Position numbers and translations under genes: made by a program. Below the pieces are notes generated by a model, which did no database searches, was not told the DNA's origin, and was given only the letters and a program-made list of their open reading frames with translations. A stretch of DNA of 64,000 bases from Pardosa pseudoannulata (lineage: Eukaryota; Arthropoda; Arachnida; Araneae; Lycosidae): positions 70,739,116-70,803,115 of the forward strand of contig CM063502.1 in NCBI GenBank assembly GCA_032207245.1. Direction: 5' to 3'. This document shows, in pieces, positions 36,220 through 49,921 of this stretch; position 1 is the stretch's first letter; every line of letters starts with the position of its first letter.

Positions 36220-36395
36220 CCGAACGATGGCCGAATGGTTAGGGTGCTGGCCTTCGGAACCGGAGTTCGTGGGTTCAAATCCCACTGTGGCATGGATGTT
36301 CTTAGCCGTTCGGAATCGGCTTTAAGCATTAGGTCCCGGTGTCATTAGCCCTCGGGTTGCAAAAAGTAGACCGTAGCGCTCCAAACAAAACCATA
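36220..36395 (+). mobile_element. SINE-A, best-preserved copy
   Basis: An A box tggccgaatgg (36228-36238) and a B box gggttcaaatccc (36271-36283) form an internal Pol III promoter. They are followed by a shared body (gttcggaatcggctttaagc, attaggtcccggtgtcatta) and tail (ccaaacaaaaccataccaaa). The tRNA-like head resembles the leucine/serine type A box. The tail overlaps a ccaaacaataag block that recurs at 36182 as ccgaacaataag, which may be a target duplication including the adjacent fragment. Confidence 0.92.
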
Positions 36396-36905
36396 CCAAA
36401 CAATAAGAAAATTCATATCAGGACTGGGACTCACACCCATAGACCTTGAAGCCTCAAGCAGCAGCTTAATTATTCAGCCCTTTTCCGATAATTGAAAATG
36501 GACTCTTTACGATTTTCAATCAGCAATTTAGATAAGAAATTGATACACAAAGAACACTCTGAAAAAACTAGCTCATGTTACTAGGTAAGATGATACAACA
36601 ACTAAATCTCACTAGGAAGTATAAATGAAGAATGTGCCTTCGTTTATCGAAATATGGTGTATGCGAATTGTAATGTGAGAACTGGAAGATGAAATTGAAA
36701 CCAAATAGCTGAGGAGAATTTCAGATACTTTATGAGGCAAATAAGCCCGAGAAAAAAAAAGAACGTAATGACATAGTAAAAAATGTCTTCATAGACACAT
36801 CTACATTGTGACATGAGATTTCGTTATCCTGATTATGCATCGACTGTTGACGAAAATGAAGTGTGAAAATGAAAAACACAACAAAAAATAACGAATACTG
36901 CTATG
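36396..36905. other. AT-rich sequence, no recognised feature
   Basis: No supported feature was found. Confidence 0.4.
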
Positions 36906-36909
36906 TTAA

Positions 36910-37200
36910 GGCCCCTCCACACTATAGTCCACTGAAAGCCATCACCACCGTCTGGAGGAGGTATGGTATATCGTGGTCGATGGTGGAATACCATAAAATA
37001 GCCCTGGCGGACGATGGCTTCCGTGGCAGTTTTTCTCCAAAGATCAAAGACAGCCAGATGCGCAATTCGCAGTAGACCCTATGGACGAATACAAGTGTTT
37101 GGCTTATTTAGTGGCCCAGCGTGTGGATGCAGCCAGTCAACCATCGTTCAAGGTCTCAATCAGGAAGTGGTGAACAATTGGCCATAGTGTGGAGGCTACA
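36910..37200. mobile_element. TIR MITE with TTAA/TAA borders
   Basis: ttaa stands at 36906-36909 and 37201-37204. Just inside, cctccacactat occurs on the left and its exact complement atagtgtggagg on the right, with less similar outermost bases (ggcc versus tgtag). A TTAA duplication would suggest piggyBac, and a TAA duplication with GGCC-type ends would suggest PIF/Harbinger. The 291-bp interior is GC-richer and codes for nothing recognisable. Confidence 0.7.
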
Positions 37201-37461
37201 TTAAACAAAATTTTGTTGTGACTTTGACTTGAAAACAGTTTATGACAGAGCAAAACGTCAAAGCATATGAATCACAAGGACATAAATTTCCCACACGAAC
37301 AAGGAACAGTGATATTAGGATGTGTGGTTGAAAACGCCATCGCAAAAATCGCATATAATGAGAGATGTAATCAAATTATGTCGAACTACACGAATCTCTG
37401 AGCACTACGATAAATAAAAGCGGAAACTTCCAACAGAAAGTTAAAAAAATAGATTCCAGTC

Positions 37462-37501
37462 AACTGTCAGTATCACTCGTGATGCGATACTGACAGAGTT
37501 G
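37462..37501. repeat. Stem-loop, 11-bp perfect core
   Basis: ctgtcagtatc (37464-37474) pairs with gatactgacag (37486-37496). tcaa/gttga extend the stem past a one-base bulge. The loop is 11 nt. Confidence 0.9.
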
Positions 37502-37504
37502 ATT

Positions 37505-40487
37505 AGATCCCAATCTGGATATAAATTAAGGTGGCTCTAACCTGAGTTCTATTGTCAAGGTATTCTTATATCGGGTCTGGCCAACCATTTCATGCGTTAT
37601 GAATAATCATAACCATTTCTTAGACATCCCACTGCATATTTTTTGTACGACTTGTTATTTCTTTGTAAAATATTTTATAAGCAACTTCACTTATAGTGAC
37701 AGTAATATAGAAGCCAATAAAGGAAGAATAATATGAAATGCACATTGTAAATAATGCTATGAGAAATCTCTATATAAAATTATTTTATTACTGTACCCAT
37801 TTTTCTGTACACATTTTTATTTGTAGTGGATCATCTAATTTAAGGGACTATTATTCATTAACGTTAGTGTTTATTTCATGAGATTTAATCTTCAGCTGTC
37901 ATTTCACAATGTATTTTATTGAGCTTATCTGATTACACCAATTACAAATAGTAGTTTAATAGTTTTCCATGAATGTGTATGCAATGATCTTGAAAAATCA
38001 CCCATATCTGCTAATGGAATAGCTATAATTTGTAATAAGTTGAATGAGAAAATGTTTTAACCGCTTTCGAACACGAGTAACAACTTAACTGCAGTAAAAC
38101 AATGAATATCACAAGTCTAAAAAATAATCGTCAAAACTACTAAGGAAGTAACCAACACAAATCTCATCAGCAGGGTTTTTAATGCCATTTTAGCAACTGA
38201 GTGAACTAATTAGCTACCGGGAACTTCTCCATTGTCCCTTGTCTGTCGAAACTAAACAGAGGTTAAACTAAATCTAGTAATTAACTAAGATACTAAAGAA
38301 CAGCTGTGAATAATAACCGCATTTCAACATTTTACTATTTGTAATCCAATTTTTAATCATAATTTTATTACAAAAAATTAAATAAATAAATAAATGCATT
38401 TTGAGGATTTTGAAGATAAAGCTGCACAACAACTTTTATTGTAAAACATATAAATTATAAAATACTAAATTTATTGATATTTGTTAACTCCCTTCAGATA
38501 CATAGAACAATCCTGAATCAAAGTCTTCCTGTTATTCACTATCTTATATGAATTATATCCGTGTTATTGTATATTTTATTTTTTCTATGTGGCAAATCAT
38601 TTCATAAATTTTCTTTCAGTAAATTGATAAATATTTTATAAATTCTTTTTTATATGTCCGCTCGCCTACTTAGCATTATCACACCCTCGTAGAAGGGCGC
38701 GCGCCCACAGGTTGCTGAATTTGGCTAAAAATTAAGGGAACAGTATAGCTTTTACATGGTCTGAAGAAAATGATATACTGCTTAGAGAGTGAAAACTATT
38801 TACCTGTCTGTAAAAAGTGTGAGCATCTTTTATCAGTCTCTCTTGTTTAAAAACCTATGATAACGTTGTAGATCTCATTCACATTGAATAATTTTTGACA
38901 TACTTTTGGACCATTTCAATATCTCTTTAAAATATTTTATACTAACTATAAATTTATATTGTTATATTTCTTTTAAATGTGCTTTTATGATTTGAGAATT
39001 AATTTTCTTTTTGTAAAACAAACTTGACATTTCCTAAATAATATTGTAGGTTTAAAGATTTTTTTCCTCATATTATTATTTTAATAAATTACACTTATGA
39101 TAAATACAAAATTATTTTACATGCGTTACATTCCTATTTTGATTGTTTATTTATACTAAAATAATGAAATCTCTGAGCTAGAATTATTGACTATAAATGC
39201 AAAAATTTTTTTTTTCTTAATTGTTCAGACTAAATTTAGTCTATTTTTTACACAATTATTTTGTGACCATAAATTACTAATATGACGCATTTAAAAAGTT
39301 TTATTTTAGATTAATGATTATAATATGTTTAATTTAAAATAAAATTTACATTATCGTGTTTTAGGTAAATGAGATATCAATGCAGTATAATTCAAATATT
39401 AAATATAAAAGATTGGATAAAATTATGTTAAAGATGTGTTTTAAATTTTTACTACATATAGCAATTATTTTAAACTATTTGTAAATGTATTATGTAGTTG
39501 CAATTCCAATTTTAGAATTAATATATTGTATCTCCTTAAAAAAGTTATGTCAAATATATCGCATTTAGCGTAGTAACGTGTTCTGCCTTCTGAAGTAAGT
39601 AAAAAATATTCACTGTATCTTGTTTCATTTTAAAATACTTTTTCTACATTTTTTTCTTCTCATAATTTATTGCGGTAGTGCCTGACATAATACAGTATGT
39701 CCATATCTTTTCTTTTTAACTTTGTTTTTAACTTCCGAATCCCTTTCTCTGCTAAGACCACTTGGTAAATTTCCCACCTCCTTAATAGCTGTTACACGGG
39801 TCCTGTTCTCCCCACCCTTGATTTTAGAACTTGATTAAACCTGGACAGGGTGAGCGCTATTCTGCCCCCCATCCCCCTGAAATGAAATGAGTCCATAATG
39901 CATGCGTGCCTTGCGATGTCAAATGGAACTCAGACACGGAAACGAGTGTATTTTATCGAATCTAGGCTAGCTCAAACATTTAGCAGATCTGGACCACGTT
40001 ATAAAGACATCCAAGCTCTTTGCACTCAAGTAACGCTGGAAATCCTCAATCAATGAACGTTTTCACCGTTGCCAGATTCGCTTGACTTAATCTTCACCCC
40101 TCGCCAAACGATCTTTTGTCAGATTTCTTCTTTGTTTTGCAGAATGACAATGCCTTTGTTTGAAACCGTTTGCTTTGCGCTGCTTTATCGGCAGGTTCTT
40201 ATGGCTTTTGTTTAGAACCGCTTTTCAACCATTTCTAGAACCTCTTTTAAATGATGAGATGCTCAGTTTTGTTTTGATTTCATATTTTTGTAAAGGAGAC
40301 ATACACGTATGGCGCCGGAGTTTGACTAAAAACGCTTTTAAAGATATCTTTTGAACTGCTTGGAACAATTTTCATAACAATCGGAAAGGAGTTTAAAGGA
40401 ATAAAAGAAATATTATATTTAAAAATATGGATTAAAAATTATATTTGCCATGCAATTATACGAAATTGCTTTATTTCTCTCCCTCTC
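37505..40487. other. AT-rich stretch with one GC island, no recognised gene
   Basis: 38695-38706 is the perfect palindrome gggcgcgcgccc in an otherwise AT-rich setting. 39740-40360 has near-balanced composition, and ttctttgttttgcag at 40128-40142 resembles a 3' splice site, but the following frame (MKPFALRCFIGRFLW...) matches nothing I know. Unrecognised, possibly an exon or an element end. Confidence 0.35.
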
Positions 40488-40538
40488 TCTCATATACATA
40501 CATATATATATATATGTGTGTGTGTTTGTATGTATGGC
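40488..40538. repeat. Mixed (CT)/(TA)/(TG) microsatellite
   Basis: Short runs ctctctc, catatacatac, tatatata, gtgtgtgtg and tgtatg follow one another. Confidence 0.9.
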
Positions 40539-40697
40539 ACTAATTTATTGTAGATAATTATGTACATTTGATTTTATATAAAAGTTGATTCTCCCATATT
40601 ATTTGATTCTATATTTTCATTGATATAAAGCAACATATGTTGCTGTAACAATCCGAGATTATCGTTTCTAGGAAGTTGAGCAATTATCATTTTAAGG

Positions 40698-41967
<1,270 letters not shown>

Positions 41968-42984
41968 TGTAACGTATTCGGTCCCTGTTTTAGGTGACAC
42001 AATGAAGAAGCAGGTGTTTCTTGAATGAATGATTTATTTACACCTCACATATGTAAACACATTTCTAGATACACAATACAAATACAGTTCACAAGCATGT
42101 TAAACGCTACACTAGGCCTAACCAAGGTGGCCTAAATATAGACGTATGAAAAAGTTTCAATGCCGAATGGTTTAGTAACCGTCGGAAGATAACAATTCGG
42201 TAGCTTCGCGTAACAGTTCTCAGTAATAAATATGTAGTCAGTACACTCAGTGAGACGAGAGCTTGAAATAGCAATTGGTATCTTCTAAGAAGATAAAACA
42301 AAGTCCAAATTCCTAAGAGGAATACACATTCAATCCTGAAGAAGATCGAATTTAAAGAAAACCCAAGACACAGAGTATCGTTATCAATCTGAGAAAGTGA
42401 TATATCCCAACGTGGGATTTTCGCTAAGAAAAACTCTCCGAGACACTGGTCAAGACGACTTCCGAGTTAGCTGACTGCTAGATAACTCCTAAATAAGTAA
42501 TCACAAGGTGGAAGTATAGCTAAGGAAACTCTCCAGTAGGGAGAGTGGTCAAGGTGACCTCCGAATTAGCTGGTTTCTAGCTAACTAACTACTTCTCTAA
42601 GAAAATCTTCTCTCGTCTCTTTCTAGGGGAGGGGCCTCACCTACAATTTACTTATTGGATCATCTGGCGATGACCTCACCTTCAACCAACTGGATTGGTT
42701 TGGGATTAGGCCATCAGGTAGACAATCACCTGCAGCAAACCCATGAGTCACTGGAATTCGTGTCGGGGAAGATCCAATGTCGCAGCATTTCTTTGTAGTT
42801 CCAATGGTCATGGCTGTCAGTCTGGGCGCTCGGTTGTCTGGTCTGTTGTTTCGCTAATGTAATACACAAAAGTCTAGACATCGTGGTGCAGGGAAAAACA
42901 ACCTCTTTGTATCCACACAAGCGAAGTTCATTTCTCAAAGTAAAGTTCTTTATTGTAGACCCACCGTTAAATCACGCCGTTACA
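41968..42984 (-). mobile_element. Solo LTR, ~1.0 kb
   Basis: Begins tgtaacg and ends cgttaca, a perfect 7-bp inverted terminus typical of LTRs (TG...CA). On the minus strand a polyadenylation signal aataaa (plus-strand 42033-42038) lies about 65 bp from the 3' end, followed by a U5-like stretch. The 5' end reads tgtaacggcgtgattt. The tetranucleotide actc precedes the left end (41964-41967) and recurs at 42984-42987, overlapping the terminal A. This is a possible 4-bp target duplication or a close miss. No internal region or primer-binding site follows. The LTR holds an imperfect internal duplication of ~95 bp (aactctcc at 42432 and 42528). Confidence 0.68.
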
Positions 42985-45099
42985 CTCATACCGGGCCTGG
43001 ATAGAGCGATGCCTTTCTACTAGCGATCATGGATTGAAATTTCACTTCTATCCTTTGTATTTGTAGGAATTCAACATCGCATTTTGCAATAGGCACTCCT
43101 CCCATTGAATTTTGAGTTTCATTTAGTGACCAAAACATACTTCAGAACTTATAAAAAAGATTAGTACCTGAAACACAGAATGATAGAATCCCTTCTAATT
43201 AGGCCATCATGTAGATTGCCAATATAAAGGGTTTTGCTGAGTAGGAAAAGGAGCATGGGATGCCAGGAAAAAAATACATGAAACTGATATCTATTTATAA
43301 ACGAAAAGAAAACATACGACGTTTAGTTATATACATCCAAACCACTTTGCACTAGCATAGCTTTACATCGCAACCTTTTGAAACTGTACTAACATTTTAA
43401 ATAAAATTAAGTAAATCATGTAGTATTTTGTAGTGCCCTTAAGAAGAAAAATACTTTAAGGGAAACGTGTAATTTTAGAGAAATGAGTTCTGAACTATTG
43501 AAACGTTGAAATTATTAAATTTAAATGCATTTGAGGTTTTATTACACTTTCATTGTGTAATCTTCCATTTTAAGTTAAACTAAGAAAATTATGTAATATC
43601 TCGGGGTGCACTTATAATGAAATTGAGGCTACAAAGGGAACCGAAACCTCAAAAATTTAAGAACTAGTGATATCCGTTATTTTTTTTACAATGGTTGTAA
43701 AAATATTTTGCGTATTCTGTATTTTTTGTGAAATGCTGAAATTATTAAAATTAATTGCTGTTCCTTTAATATAACACTTTCATTGGCTTTTCTAAATCAT
43801 CACATTTCTATTGTTACAAATAAGATAAGATTAAAATCAATATTGTTATTGTGTCTGTCTTTAATTAAAGTAAACATTGATGCATTAGATCATATATAAA
43901 AATTCACTATACAAGTGGATGCATTTATAATCAGTTAATATTTCTTAAACATTAAAAAAAGTAAAATATTGAGAACGAAATTATACAAAACATAATTCCT
44001 TCAACAATTTAGATATCGCACGTATTTAAAAAAAATTACATCATGTTATTAGAGAAACTGATAAAATTTGAAATTTGTTTCCGTAATCATTTTTTAAAAT
44101 CCATAAAAAATATAAAAATTACATTTTTCAGTCACTGTTATATAAGTAACAAAACTTATCACGTTTTTTGTAGTATATTGAATCAGATGAATATCAATTT
44201 ATATTTTCATGTCTTATATATTATTTCTGATATAAACCCTATAAATAAAACTGAAACATTCAGGACGAATAAAAATGTATTCTAACAGACATGATATATT
44301 TTATGATTACTTCCTGTGAATTTAAAATATATGATAAAATAAAAATAATATTTTTATCACATAAAGAATACAATATTGGGAGTCCTTTAAATTAGTTAAA
44401 CTTTTCTTTTGAATAATTTAAACAAAATATAATGCATAGTTTTATACTTTAACTTTTTCCGATAATATTTGTATAGATTTCCTCCCCCCGAAAAATTCGT
44501 TTTCAATTTCCTCACCATTTTACATTAAAAACAACAAAGTATTTCATTCTGAAAAACATTTGTTCTACATGCGTTTTTGCATTTTTAATAAAAGTTGTGT
44601 TGAAACGTACGTTAATTCAATGGCTGTAGCACAGTTCTTGAATAAAAAATCAGGGACGTATTTGTTCTTTTTTACTCTTACGCGTTGCAATGCGAATTAT
44701 TTTTTTCCGCAACATTAAAAAAAGTCTAACTGCAACCGTTTCTAAAATGAAAAACAAGAGAAAAATTAAAAGAAAAACCTAAATTGAAAAGTATCCATAT
44801 AGAAGAAGCAGAAAAAGTAAAAGAGGAGAAGGAAGATGAAACAATTTTTCATTTACAAGTAATTTTTCCTCTGGTTCGATAGAAACCGTGAGATGATTTA
44901 CCCTTTATCTACTTATTAATCTAGAATTCGATTTGAAGAAAACTTGCGGAGTGAAAAATCGAAATTATTTTCTTTATCTTGGTTGTTTGCAACAAAAGCG
45001 CGCCTATTCAAACTGCTAACGGATGCAAAGAGAACTAATAAAGAATTCAGATTATGCGAAAATGTTTGTTAAAAAATATACTTGAAATTAAAGAGGATT
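42985..45099. other. AT-rich sequence, no recognised feature
   Basis: No supported gene or element was found. A purine-rich patch occurs at 44735-44840 (aagagaaaaattaaaag, gaggagaaggaagatg). Confidence 0.4.
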
Positions 45100-47800
45100 T
45101 TTTCTTGCTTTGTGTGCTGGTTTGCTGTTATAATCATCTGACTTTTTAAGAAAGTATTTTAAGTCTTGAATTAGTACAGTCAAGGTTATTTGAATAAAAT
45201 ATGAAAAAATAATTAAATTTGGAAATTTAGACTTTTAACATTTTTCTAATAGATATTCGTATAATTTTCTTTGAATATTGAAAATATGAATTGTAATAGT
45301 CTATTCTTATTTTTACATTTCAATATATTTATCATTTTTTACCTATATGAATTCTCATTTTTTTTAAAATTTCTTTTTACAAAATGAAATATAAAAATAG
45401 ATCTTTAGAAAATCAAAAATTTACCATTTGTTCCTATATTGAGACTCTATCACTGTAAAATAAAAATTGTAACAAAAAAGTACTAGTAATATGGCAGTTA
45501 TTTGTGCTGTGGTGTAGTACATTGCTGTTGTTATTTCAAAGCCATTAATAGACCCAAGTTTACTTTATATCGTCTTTAATTATAGTAAAATGCCACTGAT
45601 CTATATTACAACATTCAAATATAGAACAAAAGACAAGGAAATATGCTAAAAATATATTTAAAAAATTAAAAATTAAAAACAGCACTCCATGTGCTAAGCC
45701 TGAAAAAAAATTGCCAATTTCCAAGAGAATGCTGCATTCTCTTCCTTCCTTCTTTCTACTCAGGCAACAATATACTTTTTCCATTATCCTGTGCTGATGC
45801 GTTCGTTGTTCCATTGTCCTTTGCACAATGCGTCCTTTCCCTGCTCTGCCCAGAAAGACCGGGACTCCAAGGATGATCCTGAATCGCCTCCTGGAGACCA
45901 ATCACAACTCTCCAAAACTTGGTGAAGTTTAAGTGAAATTGTTTTCACTGGCCACACCACACGCTTCCTGGAGTTTCGGAAAAAACTTGGGCATTCAACC
46001 CACAACGTGTGAGTGCGGAGAGTAAATCAGTTTCGCAAACCTTATGTCAAACATAGCTGCACTCTCACAATTTGATTAAAAGTTTTAATATGTAAATTTT
46101 AATGTTTAGACATTGCTCACAATTTTTCGAATGATTATTCTTATAATTTCTATGGTGTACTGAAATTATTCTTTTAATCATTATACAATCAGTTTTATTG
46201 TTCAGTTTTTTTCCAGTTTAATTATGATTTTTAAATGTTTATTCAGCACTATAATTGAACTAATCTTTCGGGATTTAAAAAGTTTTTGAATTAATATATT
46301 TATTTAAACAAAACCGAATAAAGAATAACATTTTACGAATATCTATTTTTTCTAATAGATATTAGTATAATTTTCTTTGAATATAGAAATTATGAATGGT
46401 ATTAGTATATTCTTATTTTTACATTTAAATATATTTATCATTTTTTACCTATATGAATTCTCATGTTTCATTTGCATTACTACTATTTTTTTTAAAATTA
46501 TTTTTCAGAAAATTATTTCTACCAAATGAAATATAAAAATAGATCTTTATAAATCAAAAAATTATCATTTGTTCTTATATTGAGACTCTAGCACTGTCAA
46601 ATAAAACTTGTAACAAAGAAATACTAGTAATATGGCAGTTATTTGATTAAAAGTTTTAATATGTAGATTTTAATGTTTAGTCATTTTTCATAATTTTTCG
46701 AACGATTATTCTTATAATTTCTATGGTGTACTGAAATTATGCTTTTAATCATTATACAATCATTTTTATTGTTCAGTTTTTCCAGTTTAATTAAGTTTTT
46801 TAAATTATTCAACACTATAATTGAACTAATCTTTAGTGATTTAAAAAGTTTTTGAATTAATATATTTATTTAAATAAAACCAAATAAAGAATAACATTTT
46901 ATGAATATGTATTTTGTCTAATAGATATTCGTATAATATTCTTTGAATATTGAAATTATGAATGGTATTAGTCTATTCTTATAATTACATTTCAATATAT
47001 TTATCATTTTTTACCTATATGAATTCTCATGGTTTTTTTTTTACATTACTAAAAATTCTTTTAAATTCTTTTTCAGGAAATTATTTCTATAAAATGAAAT
47101 ATAAAAATAGATCTTTATAAAATCAAAAATTTTTCATTTGTTCTTATATTGAGACTCTATCACTGTGAAATAAAAATTGTAACAAAAGAGTACTAGTAAT
47201 ATGGCAGTTATTTGATTAAAAGTTTTAATATGTAAATTTTAATGTTTAGACATTGCTCACAATTTTTCGAATGATTATTCTTATAATTTCTATGGTGTAC
47301 TGAAATTATTCTTTTAATCATTATACAATCAGTTTTATTGTTCAGTTTTTTTCCAGTTTAATTATGATTTTTAAATGTTTATTCAGCACTATAATTGAAC
47401 TAATCTTTCGGGATTTAAAAAGTTTTTGAATTAATATATTTATTTAAACAAAACCGAATAAAGAATAACATTTTACGAATATCTATTTTTTCTAACAGAT
47501 ATACTAGTAATATGGCAGTTATTTGAATAAAAGTTTTAATATGTAAACTTTAATGTTTAGTCATTCTTCACATTTTATTAGAATGATTATTCTTATAGTT
47601 TCTATGGTGTACTGACATTATATTTTTAAACCTTATACAATTATTTTTATTGTTCAGATTTTTCCAGTTTAATTTAGTTTTTTAAATTATTCAGCACTAT
47701 AATCGAACTAATTTTTAGAGATTTAAAAAGTTTTTGAATTAACAGGGTTATTTAAATGAAACCGAATAAAGAGTAATATTTTAAATCGTACAATTTTTTC
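45100..47800 (+). repeat. Tandem array of ~570-bp units
   Basis: tatggcagtt, the end of one half-unit, occurs at 45490, 46631, 47200 and 47511. Spacings are 1141 (a 570-bp unit plus a 565-bp insertion, with small indels), 569 and 311. The last is a unit lacking most of its second half. The Q half (starting atttgattaaaagttttaat) occurs at 46070, 46640, 47210 and 47520. The copies at 46070-46355 and 47210-47495 are identical by eye over 286 bp, although the copy between them is clearly diverged. Weaker relatives extend to about 45160 upstream and about 48600 downstream. Confidence 0.95.
45505..46069 (-). mobile_element. 565-bp TG...CA insertion, probable solo LTR
   Basis: Inserted into one unit of the ~570-bp array. 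The unoccupied site cagttatttgattaaaag is preserved at 46636 and 47205. The insertion has exact 5-bp target duplications atttg (45500-45504 and 46070-46074). It starts tgctgtggtg and ends actctcaca. TG...CA ends with a 5-bp duplication are the integrase signature of an LTR retrotransposon or solo LTR. The orientation is uncertain: an attaaa-type polyadenylation signal near the left suggests minus. The frames inside (45560-45901 -, 45691-45876 +) have no recognisable domain. Confidence 0.82.
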
Positions 47801-49115
47801 TTATCTTTTTAATAGATTTTTTTTTCTTCTGGTTTTATTTAAATTCTTAAATTGTGCTCTGAAACATTATGTACTTATTTTTATGTGTTATTGCTTTATC
47901 TATACATATTTTCATACTTAACTAAATGAATTCACATGTATTTTCCCTATTATGCCATAAGCATTCCTTTCATTCTAGGAATTCAAATGCTAGGAATTAA
48001 AGTGTTTAAATGTAACAGTATCATGTTAAATTTATACTTAAAACGGATCTTTAGCAGAATTAAATAAAACAAGTTTTAAAGATAATTACTTTAAACGCAT
48101 TTTAAAATAGTATCTTAAATAACCCATTTACAATTTAAAACTTAACCAATTATCTTTCTTTTTTGATTTAGCTTTAGTATGGATAACTGTCTTACAATAG
48201 TTATACACATTTTTAAGAAAGTACTTTGAATTTTTAATTAACATAGTGGTTGCTAAACGAATAAAAATAAAGGAATTAATAAATTTAAAATTACATAGTT
48301 TTCATATTTTCTTCAAATAATTATTGCCTACCAAAATTATACCTTTAATAATTATATACTTCTTACTAAAAGCCTCTTTTTAAAAACACTTTTTATTTTG
48401 AATTAATGTCGTGCAAATTATTTGAATAAAAACGAAAGCTTATATATTTTAGGTAAGTGACATATTTTTTTTTATATTTCTCTGATTGCTATTCGTATAA
48501 CATTCATAAACTACCGAAATTGTGATTTTAAACAATATATATACTTTCGTTTTGATTCTGAAACCTTTATCCTTGTATTTTCGTTTTTTTTATGTACAGG
48601 AACCAACATCCTTCGTTTTGTGTGTCATTTATTTTTTTTTTAGTTTAATAACAACATAAATAAAGGAATAAGTTATAACATTATTACATTAAATGTTTTG
48701 TTTTGAAACTAAAATAAAGCGCTAAAAATTTTTAAATAATTTTTTGGTGAATAAAAACATTACTTAAAAATTAACCAAAAGCTGTTAGAACTCATAGTGT
48801 ATAATCTCAAGGAAAGACTAAAATCTAATAAACGATATTAGTTCATACGATAATTTCGGATCAACAGTCATAAGATTTCAAAAACTAAAATCTTTTGTTA
48901 TCTTTAACGTTAGCTCGTCAATAACTGATTATGAGCTAACCGTTACATTTATTGACAGATTATACAAAATATATAAAACTAATCCGTGACATTAATCAGA
49001 ATATTTATGATATTAATAAGCTTATGAAAATGTAAATGAAAGAAACTTTTGAATGAAAGAATGAAAAGAAAAATGAAAGAAACTAAGATTTATTTAATGA
49101 TACTTGATTTATGTA
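47801..49115. other. AT-rich DNA with diverged array relatives
   Basis: 48310-48365 (attattgcctaccaaaatta) and 48395-48520 resemble the 570-bp unit but are much diverged. They probably represent its older edge. No gene was recognised. Confidence 0.4.
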
Positions 49116-49921
49116 TCTATTACGTATGTCAAATTAACATACCTAAGATTTATATCAATTTAAAGTCAATCAGTATGTTGGTTTAGATTACATAGACTTT
49201 AAACTAGTGTGCAGAATATGAATGGTTTAAGCATTATTCTTCATATTTTAACGCTGCTATAATTATATATAAATATAAATTTTTTCTTACATTTAACAGA
49301 TAAAACGAGTAATTAATAATTAACAGATGATCATAAATATAATAACAATTAATTCTAAAGCTTGATTTTAAAATTTTACATCCATTTTGAAAAAAAAAAT
49401 TCTTCCTTAATTGTGTATTATTTTAACTATATATTATTTACATTGAGAATCGTATAACAGTTAGGCTTTATATTAGCAATTGGATACGTATTTATAATAT
49501 ATTTAAATTATGACATATGTAATCTCTTACGTATTACGTATGTCAAATTAACATACATGAGATTTTAATCAATCTAAAGTCAATTAGTATTCCTTTACAT
49601 TACATGTATTTTAAAATAGTGTGCGGAATTTGAATGGTCTAAGAACTATTCTTCATCTTTGAACGCTACTATAATTATATATAAATATAATTTTTAGTAC
49701 CGTTAACATATAAAACGAGAAATTAATAATTAACACATGATCATAAAAATAATAACAACTAATCCTAACGCTGGATTTTAAATTTTTATATCCATTTAGA
49801 AAAATAAAACTTTCTTGTATCTATATTATCTTAACTATATGTTATTTACTTTGAGAATCGTATAACAGTCAGGCTTTATATTAGCAATTTGATACGTATT
49901 TATAATATATTTAATAAATTT
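49116..49921 (+). repeat. Tandem duplication, two ~400-bp units
   Basis: Units at about 49116-49509 and 49530-49921, offset 414. Shared blocks are tacgtatgtcaaattaacat, cgctactataattatatata (one mismatch in unit 1), gaatcgtataacag and tttataatatattta. There are many substitutions, so the duplication is old. Confidence 0.93.

Noticed and set aside
45560..46005. Frames of 61-113 aa on both strands
   Set aside because: They lie inside the TG...CA insertion 45505-46069 and show no domain. LTR sequence is a better explanation.
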